Assembly (NCBI GenBank): GCA_016200485.1
Contig: JACQEP010000024.1
Span: 1 to 64,000 of the forward strand
Length of the DNA: 64,000 nt
Source: Gammaproteobacteria bacterium
Lineage (GTDB): Bacteria; Pseudomonadota; Gammaproteobacteria; Tenderiales; Tenderiaceae
Direction: 5' to 3'
Within the stretch, counting starts at the first letter, position 1; each line of letters starts with the position of its first letter. Shown in pieces: positions 36,483 to 44,657 of the stretch. Under the pieces are notes generated by a model. It searched no databases. It saw only the letters and a list, made by a program, of their open reading frames with translations, and was not told where the DNA came from. A program made the position numbers and the translations under genes.

Positions 36483-36953
36483 ATGAACAATACCGAACTT
36501 GAATCTCTGACAGTGCAATTAGCGGATATCCAATTACCGTCAGAGCCAATACTTTGGCCCTGGTATCTCGGTGGCATAATTGCACTTACTCTATTACTCA
36601 CTGTGGCACGGTTAAGCTTTCGCCAGAGACGTGCTAACACACAAACTATTCATCAACATTCTTCACAAGAAGCATTACAACGCTTGAAACAATTGCACGA
36701 CGAATGGCAAGCACAACAGATTGACGATCAACGCGCCGCATTTCGCCTCGCCAATTTGCTGCGACTCGGACTCAACCTTCCACAACTTACCGCTGAAGTG
36801 CCACCACAGTTAATGTTCGATGCAGAACTCTGGCAGAAAACTATCGAACAATTGCAGCAACTGCGTTATCACAATCAACCTATAATCAAGCTTGATCATA
36901 GCGTCTTCGACCATGCCCGCCGCTGGCTGACACAGGAAGCGACTCATCCGTGA
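36483..36953 (+). CDS. DUF4381 membrane protein
   Basis: 156 residues. A short N-terminal region with LADIQLPSEPILWPWYLG, one membrane helix (GGIIALTLLLTVARL), then a cytoplasmic helical domain. This is the standard DUF4381 protein between DUF58 and BatA in the Bat operon. Its stop overlaps the BatA start by 4 bp. Confidence 0.88.
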   Translation: MNNTELESLTVQLADIQLPSEPILWPWYLGGIIALTLLLTVARLSFRQRRANTQTIHQHSSQEALQRLKQLHDEWQAQQIDDQRAAFRLANLLRLGLNLPQLTAEVPPQLMFDAELWQKTIEQLQQLRYHNQPIIKLDHSVFDHARRWLTQEATHP

Positions 36954-37918
36954 TCACGCTGGCCGCACCATTCTGGTTGTTGTTATTGCCACTGCCGTGG
37001 CTACTATGGCGCATGGCATTGCGCCGCCCGCACCCCGCACCCGCATTAATCCACCCGCAGGCGACACTGCTGGCGCAACTCGCCGCCGAAACCGGCGCTG
37101 ACCGGCAACGGCCGCCGTGGTTGTGGTTGCTAGGTTGCGGTCTATTACTATTGGCGCTGTCACGACCACTGCTCACCTTCGATGAATCACGCGGCCGTAA
37201 CTTTCTGCTTGCCATCGATGTTTCGGGTTCGATGCGCGCACTTGATTACGCCATCAACAATCAAGCATTGAGCCGTCTCGATCTACTTAAGCGTGTAGTC
37301 GATGATTTTCTCTCCACCCGCAGCCATGATCGCGCCGGTTTACTGGTGTTTGGTGATGACGCCTATACGCTTGCTCCGTTGACCAGCGACATCGAACTCG
37401 TTCGGCGCTTATTGCGCGAAATTAAAAACGGCATGGCCGGTGAACGCACTGCGTTGGGCCAGGCCATTGCCCTGGGCGTGCAACGATTGCTACACGAAGA
37501 TACTCGCTCACGCATCATGATTCTGCTTACAGACGGCACCAATTCCGCAGGCGACATTCATCCCGAAGAAGCGTTATTGATGGCACGCCACGCCAACGTC
37601 CGCATTTACACCATCGGCCTGGGGCATGCAGGTAAAGTCTTGTTCCCGCGCGGCCCGATGGAACGACCGGAACTGAAAGAGGTACCGCTCGACGAGGCTA
37701 TGTTACAAAAACTGGCTCAAGAAAGCGGCGGCCGTTATTACCACGCCACTGCCAGCGGCGAATTGCCGAATATCATCGCCGATATCGAACAACTGGAAAC
37801 CATTCCGCTTGATGTGAATCGCGATTCGAGTAACGATCTGTTCTGGGTGCCATTGATTGCCGGAATGTCGCTATTACTCGGCGCCTGGCAGCGTGGCAAT
37901 CGCGAGGTGATGCCGTGA
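36950..37918 (+). CDS. BatA-like von Willebrand factor A membrane protein
   Basis: 322 residues: N-terminal membrane helices (ITLAAPFWLLLLPLPWLLW and a second near 60-76), a VWA domain with a complete MIDAS start DVSGSMRALDY and later LLTDGTNSAGD, and a C-terminal helix. Periplasm-facing metal-binding interaction module of the Bat complex. GTG start at 36950; overlaps BatB by 4 bp. Confidence 0.92.
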   Translation: MITLAAPFWLLLLPLPWLLWRMALRRPHPAPALIHPQATLLAQLAAETGADRQRPPWLWLLGCGLLLLALSRPLLTFDESRGRNFLLAIDVSGSMRALDYAINNQALSRLDLLKRVVDDFLSTRSHDRAGLLVFGDDAYTLAPLTSDIELVRRLLREIKNGMAGERTALGQAIALGVQRLLHEDTRSRIMILLTDGTNSAGDIHPEEALLMARHANVRIYTIGLGHAGKVLFPRGPMERPELKEVPLDEAMLQKLAQESGGRYYHATASGELPNIIADIEQLETIPLDVNRDSSNDLFWVPLIAGMSLLLGAWQRGNREVMP

Positions 37919-39675
37919 GCGAGCTTTGGTCACAATTCGCCTGGCAGCAGCCGTTATGGTTGTTGCTTGCGCCGTTGCCATGGTTACTGTGGCTATGGCG
38001 CAAGGATAAAACTCATCACCCAGCATTGGAGCGTTTTGCCAGCGCCGCACTCTGGCCACGCCTGCTGCATGGCATCGACCAGACGCTGACTCATCGTGGC
38101 CGTTGGCTGTTTTTCGGCGCCTGGAGTTTTGCCATCATCGCCGCTGCCGGTCCATTATGGTTGAAATCCGGCGAACAATTAAGCGCCGCGCCTGTTGGCA
38201 GCAACATTGTCGTAGTGCTCGACATCTCGCCATCGATGCTGGTCAGCGACGTTAATCCCAATCGTCTCGAACTCGCCAAGCGTCAATTGCTCAATTTTAT
38301 TCGTCAGCGACCACAGGATCGCTTTGCGCTAGTCACCTTCTCCGCCAATGCCTACACCGTGCTACCGCTGACGCACGATGCAAAAGCGCTGGAGCAATTT
38401 CTCGATGCGCTGAACCCGGAATTGGTCACCGTTCCCGGCACTAACGTCAACCGAGCGCTGGTGCTGGCGAACAAGATCCTGCGCCGCACACCCGGCACCC
38501 AAAACGGTCATGGCTTGGTGCTACTGCTGAGTGATGGCGAGATCCACGACAGCGACGGGCTGATCGCCGCTCGAACATTAGGTGAACAAGGGTATCCGCT
38601 TTATACGATAGGCGTGGGCACGACGGTTGGCGGTCCAGTGCCGCTACCGAACGGACAACTGGTGCGCCAGGAGGGCGAGATCATCACTTCACAGCTCCAA
38701 CCCGGCGTGCTGCAACGTTTCGCCGAGGCGGGCCACGGCGAGTATCAACCGCTATCCACCGCTGCCTGGTCTACCCTCGCCCGCGCCGCTGATCAACGCG
38801 CCCAGCCGATCTCTGAGCGGATGATCCGCCGTGGCACGACGGCCTTGTTTCCGTTCTTCTTGACCGCTGCCTTCACCCTCTTTCTGTGGGCCGGCTTTCG
38901 CCGCCCCGAGGCCCTCGCCGCCCTGCTCCTGGTCCCGTTATTATTGACCACCCCAGACTCGGAGGCTGCTCCCTGGGATGAGCTAACGGCTTATCAGGAT
39001 TTGAAAAAACAGAATTTTGAAGGCGCCATGCAAAAATATAGCGAGCTCGATCATTACAGCGGCCACCTCGGCCACGGCGCGGCCGCTTACCGGTTAAAAC
39101 ACTGGCAGCAAGCGCTGAATTCCTTCCGCAAGGCCGAAACTGCCAGCCGTGATCCTCAACAACAAGCCGCTGCCCTCCACAATCAGGGTAACGCTCTCGC
39201 TCAACTCAATCAGCTGGACGATGCCCGCGTCGCTTACCAACGCGCCCTGCAACTGCAACCGCAATTCCCCCAGGCTGCCCACAACCTCGCGCTGGTGAAT
39301 CGTTATCTGCAAGAACACGGCGGCACACACCAGAGCAAGAATCTCTTTTCGCGCCCTGGCATATTTAGCGATCAGCAGCAACAGACCGGCCCCGGCAGCG
39401 GTGGTGATATTGCCAATCGTATGAATGGCGATCAATCAGGCAATGATTTGCATCGTGGCGCCGAACGCGGCAATGGCGCACCGACGCAACATCAGCAAAG
39501 CATCGACAGCACGCTCGCAAATTGGGGCAAAATCAGCCCCAACGCAACTGACATTCCACAACGAACTTTGCAACAATTACAAAATCTCAACGAAGACGCC
39601 AAAACCATGCTCCAGCGCCGCTTTGCGACTGAAGATGAAAACACGCGCGGCATGGTAGGAGTAAAACCGTGGTAA
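37915..39675 (+). CDS. BatB-like VWA protein fused to TPR domain (BatB/BatC)
   Basis: 586 residues: N-terminal helix pair, VWA domain with MIDAS motif LDISPSMLVSDVN and LLSDGEIHDSD, membrane helices near 310-345, then TPR units (LHNQGNALAQLNQLDDARVAYQRALQL). A Gln/Gly-rich low-complexity tail follows. The TPR part corresponds to BatC of Bacteroides, so this is a BatB-BatC fusion. GTG start; the BatD start overlaps its end by 7 bp. Confidence 0.92.
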   Translation: MSELWSQFAWQQPLWLLLAPLPWLLWLWRKDKTHHPALERFASAALWPRLLHGIDQTLTHRGRWLFFGAWSFAIIAAAGPLWLKSGEQLSAAPVGSNIVVVLDISPSMLVSDVNPNRLELAKRQLLNFIRQRPQDRFALVTFSANAYTVLPLTHDAKALEQFLDALNPELVTVPGTNVNRALVLANKILRRTPGTQNGHGLVLLLSDGEIHDSDGLIAARTLGEQGYPLYTIGVGTTVGGPVPLPNGQLVRQEGEIITSQLQPGVLQRFAEAGHGEYQPLSTAAWSTLARAADQRAQPISERMIRRGTTALFPFFLTAAFTLFLWAGFRRPEALAALLLVPLLLTTPDSEAAPWDELTAYQDLKKQNFEGAMQKYSELDHYSGHLGHGAAAYRLKHWQQALNSFRKAETASRDPQQQAAALHNQGNALAQLNQLDDARVAYQRALQLQPQFPQAAHNLALVNRYLQEHGGTHQSKNLFSRPGIFSDQQQQTGPGSGGDIANRMNGDQSGNDLHRGAERGNGAPTQHQQSIDSTLANWGKISPNATDIPQRTLQQLQNLNEDAKTMLQRRFATEDENTRGMVGVKPW

Positions 39676-41312
39676 GACACATCATTGCGATTTGCCTTAT
39701 GCTCTGGCTCCCCGCCACCTGGGCCGCCAGTTTTACTGCTCAGGTTGATCGCCAACAACTAAGCACCGAAGAATCCGTCACGCTCACCCTGCAACTGATC
39801 AACAGCGAAACGCGTCTACGTGCCGAGGGCGTTAATCCCAACATCGATCTTTCGCTATTGAGCCGCGACTTTACCCTTGGCATACCCAAGACCGACTTCC
39901 GTTACACCCTGCATCAAGGCAATGGTCGCTCAACATCCGAGTTAACCGTTGAACTGTTTCCCAAACACAGCGGCCAGTTGGTGATACCTAGATTTAACAT
40001 TGACGGTTTGCGCAGCGCAGCCATCACACTCAACGTCAAACCCCTCGCCGCCGATGCCGCACCGGAAGTGTTTGCCCGCGCTCATTTCTCTAATTCAGCG
40101 CCGTGGACACATCAACAATTAATCGTTTATCTCGATGTCTATCACCGCGTCGCAATCGAGGGTGCCAGCCTCGGCAGCACACTGGAAACCACGCCGACAC
40201 GCATCGAGTTACTTCCCAACTGGGAATTACCACGTACCCGTTTAAAACAACGCCACAAGGGTTTTGACTATAATATTGAACGCCTGGCTTGGGCGATATT
40301 TCCAGACAAGAGCGGCACGTTTTCTGTACAAACACCGATCGTGGATTTATTTAAGGCTGGCGGCAAGCCGCAACATCTGCAATCACAGAAGCTGGAAGTT
40401 ACTGTCAAGGCACTGCCACCCGGCGTGCCAGACAACATCATTATTGGCAAACCACAACTCAGCGCCGGCGACTTGCCTGCATCCGCCAAACAAAACGAGG
40501 CCATCAACTGGACCTTAACTTTGTCTGCCCCCGCCGCAGTCTCTAGTCTGCCAGATTACTTACCGCTGCCTGAGTTTCCCGCTGCGCTTAAGCTCTATCC
40601 TGATCACGCGCAGCATGACAATACCAAAACCAATGACGGCATCACCGATCGCGCCAACTACACGCTCTCGATCATGCCACTTGAATCTGGAGCTTTCATA
40701 GTTCCTGAAATTAAAATCCCGTATTTCGATCCGGTGCGTGGCATTGCCGATATCGTCAGCCTGCCACGCCGCACGATCAACATCAGCGCCTCGACATTGC
40801 CTCGCACCATGCCAAACACATCGAACAGCAATACTCCACAGGCAATCATCCAAGAAAGCTCCACCTACAACCCAGTATTGCCGTGGCAAATCGCCACCGG
40901 GATGATGACACTCCTCTGGCTGGTAACGCTGACCTTGTGGGTCAGACGCAAACCCGCCGGTGCACGCGAATTTTCGCCACCACGTACAACCGTTGAGATC
41001 ACAGATCGCGCCAGTCAGCATCCGTTACAGGCGCAATTACTCGCCGCCTTTAACAGCATCACCTTGGAACAAGGCCTAACACACTGGCTGGAGGAATTTC
41101 CGGAAGATGGCGAAGCGCTGGAAATCGTACGTACCGTACAACGTCTTTGTTACGGCCATACCCATCATCACACCGTCGCTGACCCGCATCTTGCCGAACG
41201 CGTTTCGCAACTCTGCACCAAGATTAAAAATGCGAATAAATCTCACGAAACCACGCTCGACCCCTGGGCACCAGAGGCATTTACAGCCTCTCAACATCAC
41301 GAACGGAGTTGA
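39669..41312 (+). CDS. BatD-like protein (oxygen tolerance family)
   Basis: 547 residues: signal peptide (AICLMLWLPATWAAS), repeated beta-sandwich domains (VDRQQLSTEESVTLTLQL, RYTLHQGNGRSTSELTVEL), a membrane helix near 405-425 (WQIATGMMTLLWLVTLTLWV), and a cytoplasmic tail. Last gene of the Bat operon. The family name derives from Bacteroides aerotolerance; its function in Gammaproteobacteria is unsettled, with envelope maintenance the usual inference. Confidence 0.9.
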   Translation: MVRHIIAICLMLWLPATWAASFTAQVDRQQLSTEESVTLTLQLINSETRLRAEGVNPNIDLSLLSRDFTLGIPKTDFRYTLHQGNGRSTSELTVELFPKHSGQLVIPRFNIDGLRSAAITLNVKPLAADAAPEVFARAHFSNSAPWTHQQLIVYLDVYHRVAIEGASLGSTLETTPTRIELLPNWELPRTRLKQRHKGFDYNIERLAWAIFPDKSGTFSVQTPIVDLFKAGGKPQHLQSQKLEVTVKALPPGVPDNIIIGKPQLSAGDLPASAKQNEAINWTLTLSAPAAVSSLPDYLPLPEFPAALKLYPDHAQHDNTKTNDGITDRANYTLSIMPLESGAFIVPEIKIPYFDPVRGIADIVSLPRRTINISASTLPRTMPNTSNSNTPQAIIQESSTYNPVLPWQIATGMMTLLWLVTLTLWVRRKPAGAREFSPPRTTVEITDRASQHPLQAQLLAAFNSITLEQGLTHWLEEFPEDGEALEIVRTVQRLCYGHTHHHTVADPHLAERVSQLCTKIKNANKSHETTLDPWAPEAFTASQHHERS

Positions 41313-41315
41313 ACC

Positions 41316-42071
41316 GTGCTTATTCAAACCACATGCCCTGTTTGCCGAGGCGTCTGCCATTTTCTGGATGCTGTCGATTTCAATAAATCCTGCGAAGAGA
41401 GACAGGGAAAATTTTTACCGCCCGCAGGCATTTTGATTCGTTATTTCCTCTGTACAAAATGCAGCTTTTGTTTTGCCCCCGAATTTTCGCAATGGCGTCT
41501 GGAAGATTTTGAACAACGAATTTATAACCATAATTATGTCCACGTTGACCCGGATTATATTGATCTCCGTCCGCGCGCCAATGCACAGAATTTGATGCTC
41601 ACCTTCAAGGGATACGAGTCAACAATAAAACATCTTGATTACGGGGGCGGTGGTGGGCTGCTCAGCAGCATTCTGCGCGATGCTGGCTGGACATCCACGT
41701 CTTATGACCCATTTGTGGATCGGGACAAAAAGGTGGAAGCGCTGGGCAAGTACGATCTGATCACCGCCTTCGAGGTCTTTGAACATGTGCCTGATGTCCA
41801 ACAACTTATGGCGCATTTATCTACCCTGCTAGATCCAAACGGCCTGATTATTTTCAGTACCTTGCCGTCTGATAACGACATCGCCCCCCAACAAAGGCTT
41901 ACATGGTGGTACGCATCCCCTCGTAACGGGCATATCAGTCTTTTCTCGAGAAACAGCCTTTTGCTTTTAGGACAGAGCAAAAATTTTAAGCTTTGCAGTT
42001 TCGCTTACGGTCTGTTTGGCTTCTGGCGCCAAGCACCTCTCTGGGCCACGCACATTCTCCCCAACGACTGA
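41316..42071 (+). CDS. class I SAM-dependent methyltransferase with N-terminal zinc-ribbon-like Cys
   Basis: 251 residues. CPVCRGVC near the N-terminus and CTKCSFCF later could form a zinc site, as in methyltransferases of sugar or lipid modification pathways. SAM-binding motif I is HLDYGGGGGLLSSIL; post-motif segments are TSYDPF and LITAFEVFEHVPDVQQLMAHL. GTG start 3 bp after the BatD stop, so possibly co-transcribed, but no functional link is evident. Substrate unknown. Confidence 0.82.
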   Translation: MLIQTTCPVCRGVCHFLDAVDFNKSCEERQGKFLPPAGILIRYFLCTKCSFCFAPEFSQWRLEDFEQRIYNHNYVHVDPDYIDLRPRANAQNLMLTFKGYESTIKHLDYGGGGGLLSSILRDAGWTSTSYDPFVDRDKKVEALGKYDLITAFEVFEHVPDVQQLMAHLSTLLDPNGLIIFSTLPSDNDIAPQQRLTWWYASPRNGHISLFSRNSLLLLGQSKNFKLCSFAYGLFGFWRQAPLWATHILPND

Positions 42072-42100
42072 CACGACAGCCCTAAATCGACACCCGGTTA

Positions 42101-42793
42101 TCAACGCTTCGAAAAATCAATCTCGTGCTGTTTGATCGCGGGTGAATCCGCCTCTGGCCCATTGCGCTCCGTCCATTCCCGGCCGCGTTTTTCCAGCCAT
42201 TGCTGCTCGTCTTTCGGTAACGGACCGCGCTTCAAGGTCGATTCCCACTCCCACAAGGCTGAGCGCGCCTTGCGCAAATAAGGATCATTGGGTGGCGAAA
42301 GATGAATAAACGTGCGCATCGCGCCCAACGCCCCTTCCACATCCCCCATCTGCTCCAGCGCAACCGCCAGCCCCCAATAGGCATTGGCCTGATACGGCTC
42401 GATCTCAAGTGCAATGTTGAAAAAATCACGCGCGGCGGGATAATTTTGCATCCCGATCAACGCATAACCCATATTGACATAAGCCTCGGGCATGCGCGGC
42501 GCCAATGCAATCACACGATGCAGTGCCGTTATCGCATAATCGTATTTTTTGGCATGCAGCATGGCCACGGCCTGCTGAAAACGTTCTTCCAGCTCACGCT
42601 GACGGTATTGTTGCGAATGGCCACGCGGATCGGCCTTGGCGTCGATGATGGTTTCTCGCTGCGGCATTTTCAGATCAAACTGTGACCGACCACCGAAACC
42701 CACGACCATGGCGGCCACCAGGCTCACCAAAACCACCGAGGTCACTGCCGTCAGACGTTCGCTCCCATCTTGCAGCAACAGTGCACCACTCAT
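42101..42793 (-). CDS. TPR membrane protein of the cytochrome assembly module (NrfG/CcmI-like role)
   Basis: 230 residues: N-terminal membrane helix (AVTSVVLVSLVAAMVVGFG), then three TPR units (about 70-170, EAYVNMGYALIGMQNYPAARDFFNIALEIEPYQANAYWGLAVALEQ) and a charged tail. Its start shares a base with the CcsA stop, so it is translationally coupled to resB-ccsA. By analogy with NrfG and CcmI, which recruit apocytochromes to heme lyases, it may guide the multiheme apocytochromes to this CcsBA; that is inference. Last gene of the cluster. Confidence 0.78.
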   Translation of the reverse strand: MSGALLLQDGSERLTAVTSVVLVSLVAAMVVGFGGRSQFDLKMPQRETIIDAKADPRGHSQQYRQRELEERFQQAVAMLHAKKYDYAITALHRVIALAPRMPEAYVNMGYALIGMQNYPAARDFFNIALEIEPYQANAYWGLAVALEQMGDVEGALGAMRTFIHLSPPNDPYLRKARSALWEWESTLKRGPLPKDEQQWLEKRGREWTERNGPEADSPAIKQHEIDFSKR

Positions 42794-43638
42794 TAAATCA
42801 CCCCTTTATGCGCCGCTTCACTGAAATACGGCGTACCAAAATAAGTCATGAATGCCAAACCGAAAATCGCAAGAATGGCCAGCGCGCCAATGCGCGACGG
42901 AATCTTGTAGCTCAATCGCGCATGAATGCCGGCGCCAATCGACAACCAGGTCAAAAATGCCGATGTCTCCAACGCATCCCAGGACCAATAACGCCCCCAG
43001 GCATCCTGCGCCCACACCGCACCCGCCACCAGCATCAAACTATCAAACACCAGTGCCAGCATCATGAAACGCCAGGCCATTTGATCGAGAACTTCATCCG
43101 GCATTTGTTTGAGCAATCCCGCGAAACGCGGCACCGTACGTAACAACATCACTCCCGCCAAACCGGCAGCAACCAGACAAAACGACAAAAATATTTTGCC
43201 CAGACTCACATGCGCCCATAACCAATTATTGAAATAGGTTGGCGGCAGTCGACTGTCGGCCGGTTCCAGCATCAGTATCCAACTACCGAGCAACCAGATC
43301 AGCGGCATCACCACGACCGCACTCGGACGTAACACCGGCACACGCCAATAGATGATGGAATACACTAAACCAAGACTGAACAACTGACTCATCAGCAGTT
43401 CAAAGAGATTAACGAACGGCCCATGGCCAAGCCGCTCCCAGCGCACGCCCAGCGCCATTGCCAGCAACACCACACCGGTGACGATCGCCAACAACACCCA
43501 GCGCTCATAGCTCAGACTATTAGCGACAGCAACACCACCGTTACTCACGCGCCAGACGCCACGAAAAGCCATCGCCATTGCGCCCGCGTACGCTAGCAAA
43601 CCCGCCCATAACCACGGCATTTCCGCGACCATCATCAT
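42793..43638 (-). CDS. ccsA: System II cytochrome c synthase subunit CcsA (CcmC/CcsA family)
   Basis: Multi-pass membrane protein carrying heme for attachment to apocytochromes. 281 residues with about eight helices and the tryptophan-rich WAQDAWGRYWSWDALETSAFLTWLS typical of CcsA. The periplasmic-side histidines are near RWERLGHGP and ANWLWAHVSLG. Overlaps ResB by one base. Some databases name this family CcsB; it pairs with the adjacent ResB protein to form a CcsBA synthase, separate from the ccm system encoded 14 kb away. Confidence 0.9.
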   Translation of the reverse strand: MMMVAEMPWLWAGLLAYAGAMAMAFRGVWRVSNGGVAVANSLSYERWVLLAIVTGVVLLAMALGVRWERLGHGPFVNLFELLMSQLFSLGLVYSIIYWRVPVLRPSAVVVMPLIWLLGSWILMLEPADSRLPPTYFNNWLWAHVSLGKIFLSFCLVAAGLAGVMLLRTVPRFAGLLKQMPDEVLDQMAWRFMMLALVFDSLMLVAGAVWAQDAWGRYWSWDALETSAFLTWLSIGAGIHARLSYKIPSRIGALAILAIFGLAFMTYFGTPYFSEAAHKGVI

Positions 43639-44657
43639 TACGCCTTCACCGTCCGATTTCCAATTAACGCCTGCTCACGACGCTCTGGCGTCGCCAGCAA
43701 TGGCTGACTGGCAAATTTGCGCCAGTAGTGATGCGCCAAACCCAAAACCGCGGTAATCGCCGAGATAAATAATCCATACAAGGTCGGATCATAAAAAATC
43801 TTGTACCCAATCCAGGTCGAAAGTTGCTCGTAACGCAATTTACCACCGGGCAAATCAACGCTTTCACCGGGCGCCAATTCCACACGGCGCTCGCCATTAT
43901 TGACCACCAGCACGCCCTTAGCCTTACGACCATCAAGCACCCACGATTGTTCCTTGGTATAGCCTGTATCCAACCGCAACCAGAACTTTATGGGCTTGCT
44001 GCCCGGCGGCGTCCACTCACTATCCTGCTTGTATTCAAACATGGGATACGATGGCATATTCAAGGTACCGGTCACTGGCTCCCCGGTTTCCGGCGTCCAG
44101 GTCAACACCGGGGCAAACCCTTTATTGAAGCTGGTATAGAAACGATATCCTTCCAGCAGCAGCGGTTTATCATCACCCACAATCTGCTCGCGCACGCTTC
44201 CATTCGCCTGCGGCAATAACACCTGGCTGCGCGTCGAGCCACGCGTCAAACCCGGCGCGTAATCCACCGTATAGAATCCCTGCGTGAAATTTACCTGCTC
44301 AAGAGCGCCGCGATGCCAAGGGCCTTGACGCACATCCGCCAGCATCTCTGTACTGAAAGGCATCCCTTGCCCCAGCTCAAAACGCGCCTCAAAAAAAGTC
44401 AGCCGCCCGACTGCCGCCAGCACACAAATCCCGAACAACCCGATATGAAACACCAGCAACCCGGGGCGCCTGTTAATCCCAGGTTGAGTAATAATCGCTG
44501 CCAGGAGATTGAGCGCCAGAAACAACATCGGCGACGTCAACATCCACACCGACGTTGCCGCCGGATCGTCGTAGCTTAGCCCTGCACTCACCGCCAGCCA
44601 CGCCATACCCAGCAGGGTAAGACGCGTCGACGCCAGTCTGCGCAACACGCGCATCAT
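43638..44657 (-). CDS. resB: ResB-like cytochrome c biogenesis protein (CcsB/Ccs1)
   Basis: Partner of CcsA in System II. 339 residues: two to three N-terminal helices (LTLLGMAWLAVSAGLSY, WMLTSPMLFLALNLLAAII, FHIGLFGICVLAAVG), a large periplasmic domain (about 105-290) and a C-terminal helix (LYGLFISAITAVLGLAHHYW). Overlaps the undecaheme cytochrome stop by 4 bp, so it is translated directly after it. This suggests a heme-attachment unit dedicated to that cytochrome. Confidence 0.87.
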   Translation of the reverse strand: MMRVLRRLASTRLTLLGMAWLAVSAGLSYDDPAATSVWMLTSPMLFLALNLLAAIITQPGINRRPGLLVFHIGLFGICVLAAVGRLTFFEARFELGQGMPFSTEMLADVRQGPWHRGALEQVNFTQGFYTVDYAPGLTRGSTRSQVLLPQANGSVREQIVGDDKPLLLEGYRFYTSFNKGFAPVLTWTPETGEPVTGTLNMPSYPMFEYKQDSEWTPPGSKPIKFWLRLDTGYTKEQSWVLDGRKAKGVLVVNNGERRVELAPGESVDLPGGKLRYEQLSTWIGYKIFYDPTLYGLFISAITAVLGLAHHYWRKFASQPLLATPERREQALIGNRTVKA

